DNA of 64,000 nt from Arenibacter sp. F26102 (lineage in GTDB: Bacteria; Bacteroidota; Bacteroidia; Flavobacteriales; Flavobacteriaceae): positions 310,001 through 374,000 of the forward strand of contig NZ_JALKBC010000006.1 in assembly GCF_023015865.1 (NCBI RefSeq), read 5' to 3'. Shown here piece by piece: positions 44,463-53,389 of this stretch; positions within the stretch are counted from its first letter, which is position 1, and every line of letters begins with the position of its first letter. The notes under the pieces were generated by a model, which made no database searches, was not told the DNA's origin, and saw only the letters and a program-made list of their open reading frames with translations. A program made the position numbers and the translations under genes.

Positions 44463-45800
44463 TTAAAGGCTTTGTAGATGGGCAAGGTTCTCTTGCCAAT
44501 ATGCATCAGAGTTAGTAAATTTATAATCAAATTTTACTTCACTAAACTTGTGGTGATCTGCCATAGCATAATGCTCTAAAAGTGTTTTTGGTCCATCTTG
44601 GTTGATCAAGTAAGCAAAGATGCCGTAATCTCCTCCGTCATCCGTTGCTGGATTGTTGGGTATACGGGTTATGGTATGTACATGATTGTAGTCCGCAATA
44701 GTACCAGAATTGGCCCCTGTTGAGCCTTCGGTGTTGAATTCCGCCCATAAATACGGATTATAAATTCTGTAATAGAACTCAGAGGTAGCAGTTGGTGAAG
44801 AATTTGTATCGTTTATCCACACCAAGTAGGTGTCATCTATATTTTCCATAATATCCGTCCACCAAACATCCGCAAAATTGTCGGTAAGATTATACACATA
44901 TTCTTTCATTAAGAGAATGAGGTTGGCTTGTGCTGTGGAAGACATTTCAGAATATTTAAGCCCAGTTGCGAAACCCGAATAATCATAATCTCCCCTGTAC
45001 GGATCTGGATCACCATTCATATCCGCCGGACCAACTTCCAAAGAATGTGATGAACTAGTTGTCACTGCCGCTGAAATCTCATCGGTATCAAGACTATTAT
45101 AAAGCGTTATAGCCAAATCGCGTTCATCCGAAAAAATATCGAAATTCTCACCGTTCCAAGTATCCGAGGCTGGCTCACCCCCTAAGAATGCAGGAACCAT
45201 GGAAACATTGTCCCCGTCCACTAAAAAGTTGATCACACAGTGGTGTCCATCCAATTGAAAACCCCACGATCCACTGGTCTCTGGATCACCGAACATATCT
45301 ATTGAGTAGAAATCCGGATCCCAAACCGAACTCATTACATTGTTCAGCCACCCTTCTGAAAGTTCTGTAATTTCATAGACTTTTTGATATCCTCCCGTAC
45401 TCAAAAACAATTGTAAAATATTTTTAAAAGCCGTCAACTGTTCATTGGACAGGTCACCATAGGTTATACCATCCCTATTTCCATTATTGGCTGGAGTATT
45501 GTGCCATAGATAAAAACGTTCATCATCCAAACATACTGAACCCTCTTCCTGTAGACTGGTGGAGAGGGAGTTTCTAAAATCAACCATGGCGAGGCGCATA
45601 GTCTCAATTTCGGTATTGGTAGATTGTGCTGCGTCTTCTGTACTACAGTCCAAAGCAAAAGTGTCGTCGGTGCTGTCGTCATTGGTAGTATCATCCTTGG
45701 TGCTTTCCGTTGTGGAACTGTCATCGCTACATTGCACGAAAGTGGTGGTCAAAGCAAATAACAATAAAAACAGTGAGAGGTATTTGGTAATCGTTTTCAT
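44463..45800 (-). CDS. DUF3500 family lipoprotein
   Basis: Seen: 445 aa. Lipoprotein signal ending TTTFVQC and a long Ser/Thr/Asp linker (SDDSSTTESTKDDTTNDDST). The domain has DDERFYLWHNTPANNGNRDG, GWLNNVMSSVWDPDFYSIDM, GSWGFQLDGHHCVINFLVDG, MVPAFLGGEPASDTW, FYYRIYNPYLWAEFNTEGST and YNHVHTITRIPNNPATDDGG. The QLDGHH and HVHTITR elements are those I associate with DUF3500. Known: function unknown; the conserved His residues suggest a metal or catalytic site. Context: within the YHYH cluster, downstream of the membrane-anchored protein at 46097. Confidence 0.88.
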   Translation of the reverse strand: MKTITKYLSLFLLLFALTTTFVQCSDDSSTTESTKDDTTNDDSTDDTFALDCSTEDAAQSTNTEIETMRLAMVDFRNSLSTSLQEEGSVCLDDERFYLWHNTPANNGNRDGITYGDLSNEQLTAFKNILQLFLSTGGYQKVYEITELSEGWLNNVMSSVWDPDFYSIDMFGDPETSGSWGFQLDGHHCVINFLVDGDNVSMVPAFLGGEPASDTWNGENFDIFSDERDLAITLYNSLDTDEISAAVTTSSSHSLEVGPADMNGDPDPYRGDYDYSGFATGLKYSEMSSTAQANLILLMKEYVYNLTDNFADVWWTDIMENIDDTYLVWINDTNSSPTATSEFYYRIYNPYLWAEFNTEGSTGANSGTIADYNHVHTITRIPNNPATDDGGDYGIFAYLINQDGPKTLLEHYAMADHHKFSEVKFDYKFTNSDAYWQENLAHLQSL

Positions 45801-46096
45801 ATATTTGAAATTAGAGTTGATTATAAATTGAAATTAATTTAGACCGGCAGTCATTGAATACTTTTATTTCATTGACAAACCCTTTAAAATTTTGTTCATT
45901 CTGCCATGGCACAGGTATTTTCATTTTTTATTACGTTTTAGGCAAAAGCATCACCGTACTTCCAAAAATGAGCTATGACAATAATCCGCAAGTAGCTTGC
46001 ATTGAAATTCCTGTTATCCGCGTTCATTTTATTGGCTATGAAGCCGAGTAGTTATTATTTCCTAAAATCTCCGCTAGTCGTACCCAAAAATTCAAA
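45801..46096. other. Intergenic spacer, no gene recognised
   Basis: Seen: 296 bases between the DUF3500 start and the stop of the 46097 gene. No open frame of convincing character, hairpin or TAnnTTTG element stood out. It is wide enough to hold a promoter for the DUF3500 gene. Confidence 0.4.
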
Positions 46097-46759
46097 TCAT
46101 CGAACTATGGTAAGAGGCACTTCTTTAGATTTATTGGACCTATTAAATAAATGGCCTACCCCCAACACTATCAAGCCCAAAACCAAAATCGCTGCTACAC
46201 CCAATACAATGACCCCTATACTGGACGAAAAAAAACTAGCCTCATTTTTGCCTACTTCCACGAATTGATTTCCATCTACCGCCAATGAGAGGGTGTGATC
46301 ATTGGCATTATTCAAAACAAAACGTTCTTTGTTAAATCCCTCCTTTAAAAGGATTAAGGCGCTTTGATTTTGGTGGATGTCCTTAAAAATAGTATTTGTA
46401 AGCAACACCGAATTTATATCTGAGGGAATATCAAAGACTTCGTAAACCACCATGGTTTCATGACCAAGTTTTACCGCCCCATTCCCGAAAGAAATATCCT
46501 CTCCACTATTGAAACTGATATGAAGGTTGTTTTTAATATGCTCCAACACCATTTGCTGAAACTCCTCTGGAGATTGATAAGGTGTTTCAGAAAAATGGGT
46601 TCGTATTTCCTGTTGAAAAGCGGTTAACGATGCGCTTATCTGTAATACCCAACTGTTATTCCCCTTTTCGACCAGCATAGTGGTGGAAACATTGGGATTG
46701 TGGGCAAAACTTGCCATTGAAAACCCCAAAGCGAAAAGCACTAACATGTATTTTTTCAT
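46097..46759 (-). CDS. Exported, C-terminally membrane-anchored protein of unknown function
   Basis: Seen: 220 aa. Type I signal MKKYMLVLFALGFSMASFA followed by HNPNVSTTMLVEKGNNSWVL, a beta-rich extracytoplasmic domain, and a C-terminal membrane helix (about 178-202, SSSIGVIVLGVAAILVLGLI) with a basic tail. The start resembles Bacteroidota DUF6702-like proteins and the N-terminal region of HupE-type metal-related proteins, but I cannot assign a family firmly. Context: between YHYH protein 3 (98-base gap) and DUF3500 in the YHYH cluster. Sig-domain-helix topology fits an inner-membrane partner for the lipoproteins around it. Confidence 0.7.
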   Translation of the reverse strand: MKKYMLVLFALGFSMASFAHNPNVSTTMLVEKGNNSWVLQISASLTAFQQEIRTHFSETPYQSPEEFQQMVLEHIKNNLHISFNSGEDISFGNGAVKLGHETMVVYEVFDIPSDINSVLLTNTIFKDIHQNQSALILLKEGFNKERFVLNNANDHTLSLAVDGNQFVEVGKNEASFFSSSIGVIVLGVAAILVLGLIVLGVGHLFNRSNKSKEVPLTIVR

Positions 46760-46857
46760 CTGTTTATATTTTTTTGTTTAAAAAATCTATTGGAATAAGC
46801 CATATCTCGCTCCTACTGGCATACCAATCTGGTCAAGACTCTTTTTTAGCATTATTT

Positions 46858-47865
46858 TCAATTGACGTAAGCTCCCTTTAAACCATTTATAAAATTATTA
46901 TTGCCGGCTGCGTCTACATGATAATGATATCCTCTAGTGTTATCCGTATGCCCCCTTAATTCATCCAAGCCTGAAGGACTATCGCCATTGGCATCTTCCA
47001 AAGCATAAATTCCAATTCCGTCCAAGGCGTAACCGATCAAAGTTGCATGCCCATCGTCTTGGGCTATTTGTGTCCCGAATCCTGTAGCTGCATGGTAGTG
47101 GTAACCCTGATGTACATTAATATGTCCACCAGCATCATCAAAAGGAGCAAGGGTGTATGCCCCAAGTATATTATCCACAGGTGCCGGAGCAGAAAATTCA
47201 ATCCCGTTCAAAGCTACTCCACGAGTCGAAGGTGCAGTATTGCCTGCTCCCGGAGGCCCTCCTCCAGCGGTAGTAAATAAAGTTGGACTCGCCTGTATTA
47301 CCGGCGTTACTGGTATTACCCAGGTCTGACTTAAGTCAGTAATATAAGAAGGAAGGCATTCTACGCAGAAGTTCTCATATTCGGCGCCCACATTTGGGTT
47401 GGCAGCATTCTCACAATCTTCTTCCGTATCGGTTACATATATATCTCCATTGGTATCATATAATAGCCAATTGGTATCGTTGTAAAATGTCGCCAAATTT
47501 TCAACAAAGGCACCATCCACATCATAAACTTCCCCGCCTTCCAGCCATATGCCACCTGCCTCTGCATCGTCGGCAATATTGTCCGGACACCAAGGTCCCA
47601 TATCGTGATCTGCGGCCAAACTGGAGGTAACAATTTGATAGCAATCCGTTTCGGTGCCATCTGAAAGTGTACAAGGAATAGTTGTAATCGTAACCGATCC
47701 ATCTGCCGTATAAAAGTAGGATGGTTCAACATTTACAACAGCGGTATCATCCACTGTATCACCATCATCCGTGCCATCCGTAGTACCCCCACTATCATTG
47801 CTACAGCTGAGGCATGACATGAGGAGCGCGGTACCTACAATTAAATATGAAAATTTATTCGACAT
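46858..47865 (-). CDS. YHYH-domain lipoprotein 3
   Basis: Seen: 335 aa, the longest of the three. Lipoprotein signal ending LMSCLSC, then NDSGGTTDGTDDGDTVDDTA. An insert absent from the other two contains MGPWCPDNIADDAEAGGIWL and a Cys-bearing segment (DCENAANPNVGAEYENFCVE). The YHYH part has RGVALNGIEFSAPAP, GGHINVHQGYHYHAATGFGT, TLIGYALDGIGIYALED, ELRGHTDNTRGYHYHVDAAG and KGAYVN at the end. Known: unknown function. Four Cys in the insert and two His clusters give many potential metal ligands (inference). Context: 35 bases after the EF-hand gene. Confidence 0.9.
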   Translation of the reverse strand: MSNKFSYLIVGTALLMSCLSCSNDSGGTTDGTDDGDTVDDTAVVNVEPSYFYTADGSVTITTIPCTLSDGTETDCYQIVTSSLAADHDMGPWCPDNIADDAEAGGIWLEGGEVYDVDGAFVENLATFYNDTNWLLYDTNGDIYVTDTEEDCENAANPNVGAEYENFCVECLPSYITDLSQTWVIPVTPVIQASPTLFTTAGGGPPGAGNTAPSTRGVALNGIEFSAPAPVDNILGAYTLAPFDDAGGHINVHQGYHYHAATGFGTQIAQDDGHATLIGYALDGIGIYALEDANGDSPSGLDELRGHTDNTRGYHYHVDAAGNNNFINGLKGAYVN

Positions 47866-47900
47866 AGTTTCAGTTTTATAATTACACTTAAGTTCTTTAC

Positions 47901-48191
47901 CTAATCACGTTTACGTCCTTTTGGTTTTGGTGCTTTCTCCAACTCCTCTTTAGAGATGTAACCATCCTCATCCGTATCTATCTTGGCGAAATCATCTTTG
48001 ATAGGACCTTTTAATTCTTCTTTGGATAATTTCCCATCCTCATCCTTGTCCATTTCCTTAAAAATTTCATCTACGGATGGAGGCTCTTTTTGTCCTTTCC
48101 CGCCTTGAGACTGTTGTGCACTAAGGTTAGCGCTAAAAAATAAGGTTACCATTGCGGTTAACACTGCCGATTTTACTATCATTTTTTTCAT
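47901..48191 (-). CDS. Exported EF-hand protein
   Basis: Seen: start placed at 48191 (MKKMIVKSAVLTAMVTLFFS then ANLSAQ, type I signal), 96 aa. Two complete EF-hand loops: DKDEDGKLSKEE and DTDEDGYISKEE, each with Asp/Asp/Asp/Glu calcium-ligand spacing, and a basic tail (KAPKPKGRKRD). Known: calcium-binding pair of loops; in exported bacterial proteins usually a sensor or structural calcium module. Context: first gene of the YHYH cluster in transcription direction and divergent from the LytS/LytTR pair at 48382 (190-base shared upstream region), which suggests it marks the promoter of the cluster. Confidence 0.9.
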   Translation of the reverse strand: MKKMIVKSAVLTAMVTLFFSANLSAQQSQGGKGQKEPPSVDEIFKEMDKDEDGKLSKEELKGPIKDDFAKIDTDEDGYISKEELEKAPKPKGRKRD

Positions 48192-48381
48192 AGTTATTGT
48201 TTTTAAATTCATTCTTTGGACTACAAAGATGGCCCATGGTTGAATACCAAATGGCTTCTTTCAGTGAACCTACACAGGTTTTAAGCGAATTAAGTGATAG
48301 CTCCGGTGAACTTCAAATTATGAAGGGCTTGGATAGCCTATTTTTACATTGTGATGAAAATTAATTCCTTTAATTTGTACC

Positions 48382-49413
48382 ATGGACAGAACAAAACGAT
48401 TTCTTTTTCACACGGTATTATGGCTAGCCGTTTGGCTCATGGCCTGGTTGCTTATGACAGATGATGCGCTCTTTGCCAAAAAGAACGCACCCTCTTTTCT
48501 TCTGCAAATTGTGGTCATTGCCGTTCTGATCTATTACACGGCGCCCGCACTTTTGTTCAAAAAAAAATATGTACCCTTTATATTGATCTCCTTGGCCCTG
48601 ATCGTTTTCTGCGCAGCAATGATTTCTGATCATTTTGTAGAACTGATTTCAGGTCAACCACCTCGCCAGGCAGGTCCACCACCTCACATGCGCCCCAGGG
48701 TACCGCCCCAATTTCTGATCCACTTTTTGATATTGTCCATTGCCTATGTACTGGCCACTTTTGTGGAAACATTTTTGTTTGCACAAAAGAAGGAAGAAGA
48801 AAATATTAGGAACAAAAATGAAAATTTACAGACTGAACTAAAACTACTGAAATCGCAGATCAACCCACATTTTTTGTTCAATTCCCTAAACAATATTTAT
48901 GCGCTTTCGGTTACCAATTCGGACAAGACCCAGCAGGGGATCAGTACCCTTTCCAACATGTTGCGCTATGTTTTGTACGAATGTGAACAAGCTTATGTTC
49001 CATTAGGCAAGGAGGTCGATTATATAAAGGACTATTTGGCCATGTACGTCTTAAAAAGCAGTAAAACCTATCCCATACAAACGAAATTTCAAATAAATAA
49101 TGATGTTGTACAGGTAGCCCCCATGCTTTTCATTCCCTTTGTTGAAAATGCTCTAAAACACGGTAATCTAGAAAAGATAACGGATGCTTTTTTAAAAATA
49201 AGTATCATTTCCGACGACAAAAACATCGATTTTGAAATTGAAAACAGCATCCCTAAGGAATCGATGCAAAAAGACAAAATTGGAGGAATAGGCCTGGAAA
49301 ACGTAAAGAAAAGATTGGAAATACTATATCCTAAAAAGCATACTTTAAAGATCCAAAAAGAATTAACTACTTTTAAGGTTCAACTACACATAGATCTGAA
49401 TGGGGACCATTAA
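48382..49413 (+). CDS. LytS/YpdA-type sensor histidine kinase (third pair)
   Basis: Seen: 343 aa. Four hydrophobic helices in the first ~135 residues, with a Pro/Arg/His-rich loop (GQPPRQAGPPPHMRPRVPPQ) between helices 3 and 4 that could bind metal or an anionic ligand. The kinase domain has the H-box INPHFLFNSLNNIYALSV, the N-box FVENALKHG and GGIGLENVKKRLEILYP. Known: PF06580 family. Context: overlaps the regulator gene by 14 bases and diverges from the EF-hand/YHYH cluster, making that cluster its likely target. Confidence 0.93.
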   Translation: MDRTKRFLFHTVLWLAVWLMAWLLMTDDALFAKKNAPSFLLQIVVIAVLIYYTAPALLFKKKYVPFILISLALIVFCAAMISDHFVELISGQPPRQAGPPPHMRPRVPPQFLIHFLILSIAYVLATFVETFLFAQKKEEENIRNKNENLQTELKLLKSQINPHFLFNSLNNIYALSVTNSDKTQQGISTLSNMLRYVLYECEQAYVPLGKEVDYIKDYLAMYVLKSSKTYPIQTKFQINNDVVQVAPMLFIPFVENALKHGNLEKITDAFLKISIISDDKNIDFEIENSIPKESMQKDKIGGIGLENVKKRLEILYPKKHTLKIQKELTTFKVQLHIDLNGDH

Positions 49414-50077
49414 ATGTTTAATCGTAGACGATGAGGAGTTGGCACGAAGCCTCCTCAAAACCTATGTTGCAAAAGTGAATTTTTTGGAATTGGTGGCCGA
49501 TTTCGAAAATCCCTTGGACGCCATAAAGGTGCTTAAGGAACAAAAAATAGATCTACTGCTGCTGGACATACAAATGCCCGAAATTAAAGGTACAGAGTTT
49601 GCAAAAATGATTTCACCCGATACCCAGGTCATCTTTACAACTGCATACTCGGAATACGCCTTGGAAGGCTTTGAACTAAATGCCATAGATTATCTCTTAA
49701 AGCCCATAACTTTTGAACGCTTTCTAAAGGCTGTCAACAAAATTAAAACGGACACTGAACAAGATACTTCAGAGGATACAATAATCGTTAAATCGGGCTA
49801 TGACCTGCATAAAATAAAGTTCGATTCCATTCTTTACATTGAGAGCGATAGCGAATATGTCATTTATCACACCCTGCAAGGAAAGATCATGAGCAACCAG
49901 AGCCTTACAGCTTTGGAAAAAAGACTGCCAAAGGAATTGTTCATGAGGGTACACAGGTCCTATATCGTTAATAAGAAAAAAGTGAGTGCCCTGAAGGGGA
50001 AGGATGTGTTTATTGAAAAAGTGGCCATTCCAGTTAGCGCCAGCTATTTCGATTCGGTAAAAAGCAACCTGTTTTAG
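49400..50077 (+). CDS. LytTR-family response regulator (third pair)
   Basis: Seen: 225 aa. Receiver with LIVDDEE and predicted phosphoacceptor Asp56 in LLLLDIQMPEIKG, TTAYSEYALEGFELNAIDYL and the conserved Lys in LLKPI. The LytTR domain has IIVKSGYDLHKIKFDSILYI and LFMRVHRSYIVNKKKV. Its linker is shorter than in the other two regulators. Context: start codon inside the kinase gene; convergent with the GH30 gene of PUL B, whose stop is 24 bases away. No clear terminator separates them. Confidence 0.94.
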   Translation: MGTIKCLIVDDEELARSLLKTYVAKVNFLELVADFENPLDAIKVLKEQKIDLLLLDIQMPEIKGTEFAKMISPDTQVIFTTAYSEYALEGFELNAIDYLLKPITFERFLKAVNKIKTDTEQDTSEDTIIVKSGYDLHKIKFDSILYIESDSEYVIYHTLQGKIMSNQSLTALEKRLPKELFMRVHRSYIVNKKKVSALKGKDVFIEKVAIPVSASYFDSVKSNLF

Positions 50078-50101
50078 CTATCCAACCTTATATCCTTGTA
50101 T

Positions 50102-51697
50102 TCATTCCTCGGCATCAAAAACCATGGTTGTCACCGATTTTCCAAGTACCCCGATCGAGTTCTTTTTTGAAAAGCCCTTGTCCATTTTGCGTAGGTTAAA
50201 GGATTCGTTGGTTATATAGCTATTCATCCTAGTTTCTGCAGGATATGCCATATTCAGCCTTAAATCGATGGCCTTTTCCCTTTGGTTTACTACCACAACC
50301 ACTATACTCTTATCCTGATTTTTATAGGCTGATATCAAAACCCCATCCTTTAAGTTGTCCTCCTCATTGATACCTTTGTAGTCAACAAAAACCCTTTTTG
50401 CACCTGGCCTAACGAATCTAGAGTAATTGCCCAAGGCCCATAGCAATTTGGAGTCGAAATAATTGCCGTCCTCAGTGTCCTTGTCCACATAAATAAGTCC
50501 GTCCTTAAAATCGTATGGACTCATGGCCAACCACCAATGCCAGGCACTCGCATTGGCAATGGTTAGATCGGCATGGATAAGACGGGCCACATAAAGTGCC
50601 GTCTGCATGCCCAAATCCCGACCTTTTCCCTTTATTTCCTCATTGTTCTCCAAAATGCAGTATTCGCTCATCCAATACTCCAATGAAGGATATTTTAGCA
50701 ATTTTTCCGCCATTCGCTGTCTTTCACTTTTAAGTTTTTGAATATCCCAAGTTGTAAAATAACTATGTGCTGCAACCTTTGGGGCCACCGATTTTAAATT
50801 GGCTAAATAGTTGGGACTCTCTGGACTAAAAAAAGTTTCAATTTGGTTGCTTCTGTTATTATGCTTTTCTTTTTCCCCTGTTAAATAGCCTATAGCCCCG
50901 GCCTCCGTAAGCTCTATTTTGGTATCTATTTTCTGCTGGATAAAAACGGAATCGATTACCTTGGTGGCATCTGCCAATTCGTTATTGTTCCAAGGCGAAC
51001 CTTCCTGCCCGCCTTTCCATTCCCACTGGGGCTCATTGAACGGACTTATGTAATCAAAATCAATGGATAGGCTATCCCTAAAATGGTGAACAAAATTGGC
51101 CAAGAACACCCCATAATCAACATACTTATCCTTGGATAAATTAGCCGCCAATCCGTCCTCGGAATGCGCCTTATTGTTCTTGGTCATTTGTATGGGCGGA
51201 CTGTTCACAAAAGCTATGAATTCTTCTACATCTCGTTCTTTTGCCGCCTGTAGAAACCATTGTTGTCCTGCTTGCTTTCGCCAATCATATCTCCCATTGT
51301 CCTGTAAAAAGCCTTCCGCCCTTCTCCAAGGATCCTTTATCCCACTTTCGCTGCCTTGGGCTGCACTACCTGCACCAATATTAAAGCGCCAGGCCGATAG
51401 CCCAATTCCTTTTGGGGATCCATTTGTATGGTTTTCCAGACTAAACAACCAATCGGCCATTTGTTGTTTTTTATTATCTGGCCATAGGCCCGTATACTGC
51501 GCCGCCCATGCATCGGAAGCTGCGAAATTGTGAATGGTCTGATATTCCTTATCAATTGAAATATCTACCTTGACTACATCATTCCTTTGCGAAAAAGAAA
51601 AATGGCACACAAGTACAGCAAAGGCTAAAATGATATTAAATTCGGCTTTAAAATATTTAAGGGATTGATCAGCCGTTAATAATTTACTTCTATTCAT
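50102..51697 (-). CDS. GH30 family glycoside hydrolase
   Basis: Seen: 531 aa. A longish n-region then signal peptide ending HFSFSQ. The (beta/alpha)8 domain has IGLSAWRFNIGAGSAAQGSE, PWRRAEGFLQDNGRYDW, FVNSPPIQMTKN, the predicted acid/base Glu222 in FDYISPFNEPQWEW and the predicted nucleophile Glu345 in LEYWMSEYCIL, then ASAWHWWLAMSPYDFKDGLI. A side beta-sandwich follows. Known: GH30 is a retaining family that includes beta-1,6-glucanase, beta-1,6-galactanase, xylanase and exo-enzymes; I cannot choose between these. Context: last gene of PUL B, and its only glycoside hydrolase, with three sulfatases upstream. Confidence 0.9.
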   Translation of the reverse strand: MNRSKLLTADQSLKYFKAEFNIILAFAVLVCHFSFSQRNDVVKVDISIDKEYQTIHNFAASDAWAAQYTGLWPDNKKQQMADWLFSLENHTNGSPKGIGLSAWRFNIGAGSAAQGSESGIKDPWRRAEGFLQDNGRYDWRKQAGQQWFLQAAKERDVEEFIAFVNSPPIQMTKNNKAHSEDGLAANLSKDKYVDYGVFLANFVHHFRDSLSIDFDYISPFNEPQWEWKGGQEGSPWNNNELADATKVIDSVFIQQKIDTKIELTEAGAIGYLTGEKEKHNNRSNQIETFFSPESPNYLANLKSVAPKVAAHSYFTTWDIQKLKSERQRMAEKLLKYPSLEYWMSEYCILENNEEIKGKGRDLGMQTALYVARLIHADLTIANASAWHWWLAMSPYDFKDGLIYVDKDTEDGNYFDSKLLWALGNYSRFVRPGAKRVFVDYKGINEEDNLKDGVLISAYKNQDKSIVVVVVNQREKAIDLRLNMAYPAETRMNSYITNESFNLRKMDKGFSKKNSIGVLGKSVTTMVFDAEE

Positions 51698-51714
51698 AAT
51701 GCCTCTCTAACCGT

Positions 51715-53142
51715 TTATTTAAATTGAAATTCCTTGGAAGGCGTTCTACTATTATTTAATTGCACTATGAGTTCTTTGGCCTTTTTGGGGAAGTCCTTAA
51801 TAACATTCCTAGTTTCACTGGGATCTTCCTCCAAGTTATAGAGCTCATAATCTCCCGCTTCGTTTACGTTATACCTAATTAATTTCCAAATTCCAGCCAA
51901 TAAGGCTTGTCTGCCTCCGCGTTCATGGAATTCCCAATACAAGTAATCATGTTCCTTTTGGTTCTTTTTACCAAGTAGCGTCGGCAAAAAGGATATACCA
52001 TCTATTTCCGATTCCACTTTTATATCCAAAAGATCGGCAATGGTAGGCAGGACGTCCCAAAAGGCAGAAATATGGTCCGATTTTGTGTTTTTTTCAATTT
52101 TATTAGGCCAACTCGCTATCATAGGCACACGAATTCCACCCTCGTATAAATCGCGTTTGTAACCCCTGTAAATAGCATTGCTATCAAAGTAATCCGGGTC
52201 CGCACCACCTTCCTTATGTGGTCCGTTATCCGAAGTAAATATAATAATGGTATTGTCTCTTAATCCAAGACTTTCTATCTTCTGCATGATCTCCCCAACT
52301 TGGTCGTCCAATACATTTATCATTGCTGCAAAAGCAGCATGGGGAAATTCTTGAGATCCATAGGGGCCTTTTCTATATTTGGGTCCATCATCAACTCCCT
52401 TGTATGGACTTTCCGGCTCCAAAGTACCCTTATATTTATCCATATAGGTGCTAGGTGCCGCAAGTTCTGCGTGAGGCAATATAGAGGGATAGTATAGAAA
52501 AAAGGGACTGTCTTTATTTTCATCGATAAAGTCAAGCGCTTTTTTATGGATCAAATTGGGGGCATATTCGCCAGTAGCTTTCCCCTTGTTCCCTTTCAAA
52601 ACAGCTTTTTCACCATCGTCCCATAAAAAATAGGGGTAGTAATTATGCGCCAAAGATTGATTGATAAAGCCGTAAAAATGGTCAAATCCTTGATTTAAGG
52701 GGTCTCCTTCAGTCGTAACATATCCCATACCCCACTTCCCAAAGGCCCCTGTGGTATATCCTTTTTCTTTTAAAACCTCTGCCATTGTTACACTTTCGGA
52801 AGGCAAAGGCACAGGCTTATTCCCCCTAATTGGTGTATGCCCAGTATGCTGCCCCGTCATCAATGCGGATCGGGAAGGAGCACAGACCGTTGACCCGGAA
52901 TAATGATGGGTAAAAATCATACCTTGTTCTGCCAGCTTATCAATGTTCGGTGTTGAAAATTTCTTTTGGCCAAAACAACTTAAATCACCATACCCCAGAT
53001 CATCGGCAAGGATGTAAATGATGTTGGGCTTTTGCAAATCGCGTACTATTTTATGTGTGTCCTGAGCTCTGCCTACGAAGGCCAACAATGGGATAAAAAA
53101 CAGGAGTGGTATTTTTTTTCTGATGGTTCTTAATCGATTCAT
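51715..53142 (-). CDS. Family S1 sulfatase (formylglycine type)
   Basis: Seen: 475 aa. Type I signal ending LLAFVGRAQ. Asp pair in ILADDLGYGDLS, formylglycine motif at Cys87 (STVCAPSRSALMTGQHTGHT), PIRGNKPVPLPSE, GKWGMGYVTTEGDPLNQG, PSILPHAELAAPS, FTSDNGPHKEGGADPDYFDS and YLYWEFHERGGRQALLAGIW. Nearly the same architecture as the sulfatase at 55254; the two are close paralogues, of the kind I associate with subfamily S1_16 (unverified). Known: members remove sulfate from galactose or fucose residues of algal and host glycans. Context: 17 bases upstream of the GH30 gene, and the first gene after the hairpin and decayed sulfatase end at 53313-53533. Confidence 0.93.
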   Translation of the reverse strand: MNRLRTIRKKIPLLFFIPLLAFVGRAQDTHKIVRDLQKPNIIYILADDLGYGDLSCFGQKKFSTPNIDKLAEQGMIFTHHYSGSTVCAPSRSALMTGQHTGHTPIRGNKPVPLPSESVTMAEVLKEKGYTTGAFGKWGMGYVTTEGDPLNQGFDHFYGFINQSLAHNYYPYFLWDDGEKAVLKGNKGKATGEYAPNLIHKKALDFIDENKDSPFFLYYPSILPHAELAAPSTYMDKYKGTLEPESPYKGVDDGPKYRKGPYGSQEFPHAAFAAMINVLDDQVGEIMQKIESLGLRDNTIIIFTSDNGPHKEGGADPDYFDSNAIYRGYKRDLYEGGIRVPMIASWPNKIEKNTKSDHISAFWDVLPTIADLLDIKVESEIDGISFLPTLLGKKNQKEHDYLYWEFHERGGRQALLAGIWKLIRYNVNEAGDYELYNLEEDPSETRNVIKDFPKKAKELIVQLNNSRTPSKEFQFK

Positions 53143-53312
53143 CTTTTATGGATTTAATTTGATCATTGAATAATTAGTTTTCAGAAGTAATATACAATGA
53201 CAATTAATCATTGTGAATTCTTTTGGAATATTAATTTAACGTTTGTTCCCATGTGCTGGCCCAACTAATTGCTTGTAACAAAAAATGGCCATGGTAAATT
53301 ATATAAAACATA

Positions 53313-53340
53313 AAGGGGCCTCCAAACACAGAAGTCCCTT
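53313..53340 (-). terminator. Probable terminator downstream of the 53541 sulfatase
   Basis: Seen on the minus strand: AAGGGACTTC, loop, then GGAGGCCCCTT, pairing with one mismatch and one wobble, followed by the T-rich flank TATGTTTTATATAATT. It is preceded by TAGTTAGTTT, as is the susD-distal hairpin of PUL A, and starts with the same AAAAGGGA. Confidence 0.55.
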
Positions 53341-53389
53341 TTGCAATTAAAAAACTAACTACCAACAATTTTTATTCTGTATTAAAACA

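Noticed and set aside
44242-44499. 85-codon minus-strand frame overlapping the gene fragment and DUF3500 end
   Set aside because: It overlaps the 3' end of the DUF3500 gene and reads as shadow sequence without domain or signal character.
45464-45831. Open frames on both strands inside the DUF3500 N-terminal region
   Set aside because: They are shadows of the low-complexity Ser/Thr/Asp linker of the real gene.
44000-48191. CRISPR or tandem DNA repeats in the Asp/Ser/Thr-rich linkers
   Set aside because: The repetition is low-complexity protein linker after lipoprotein Cys residues, not regularly spaced DNA repeats.
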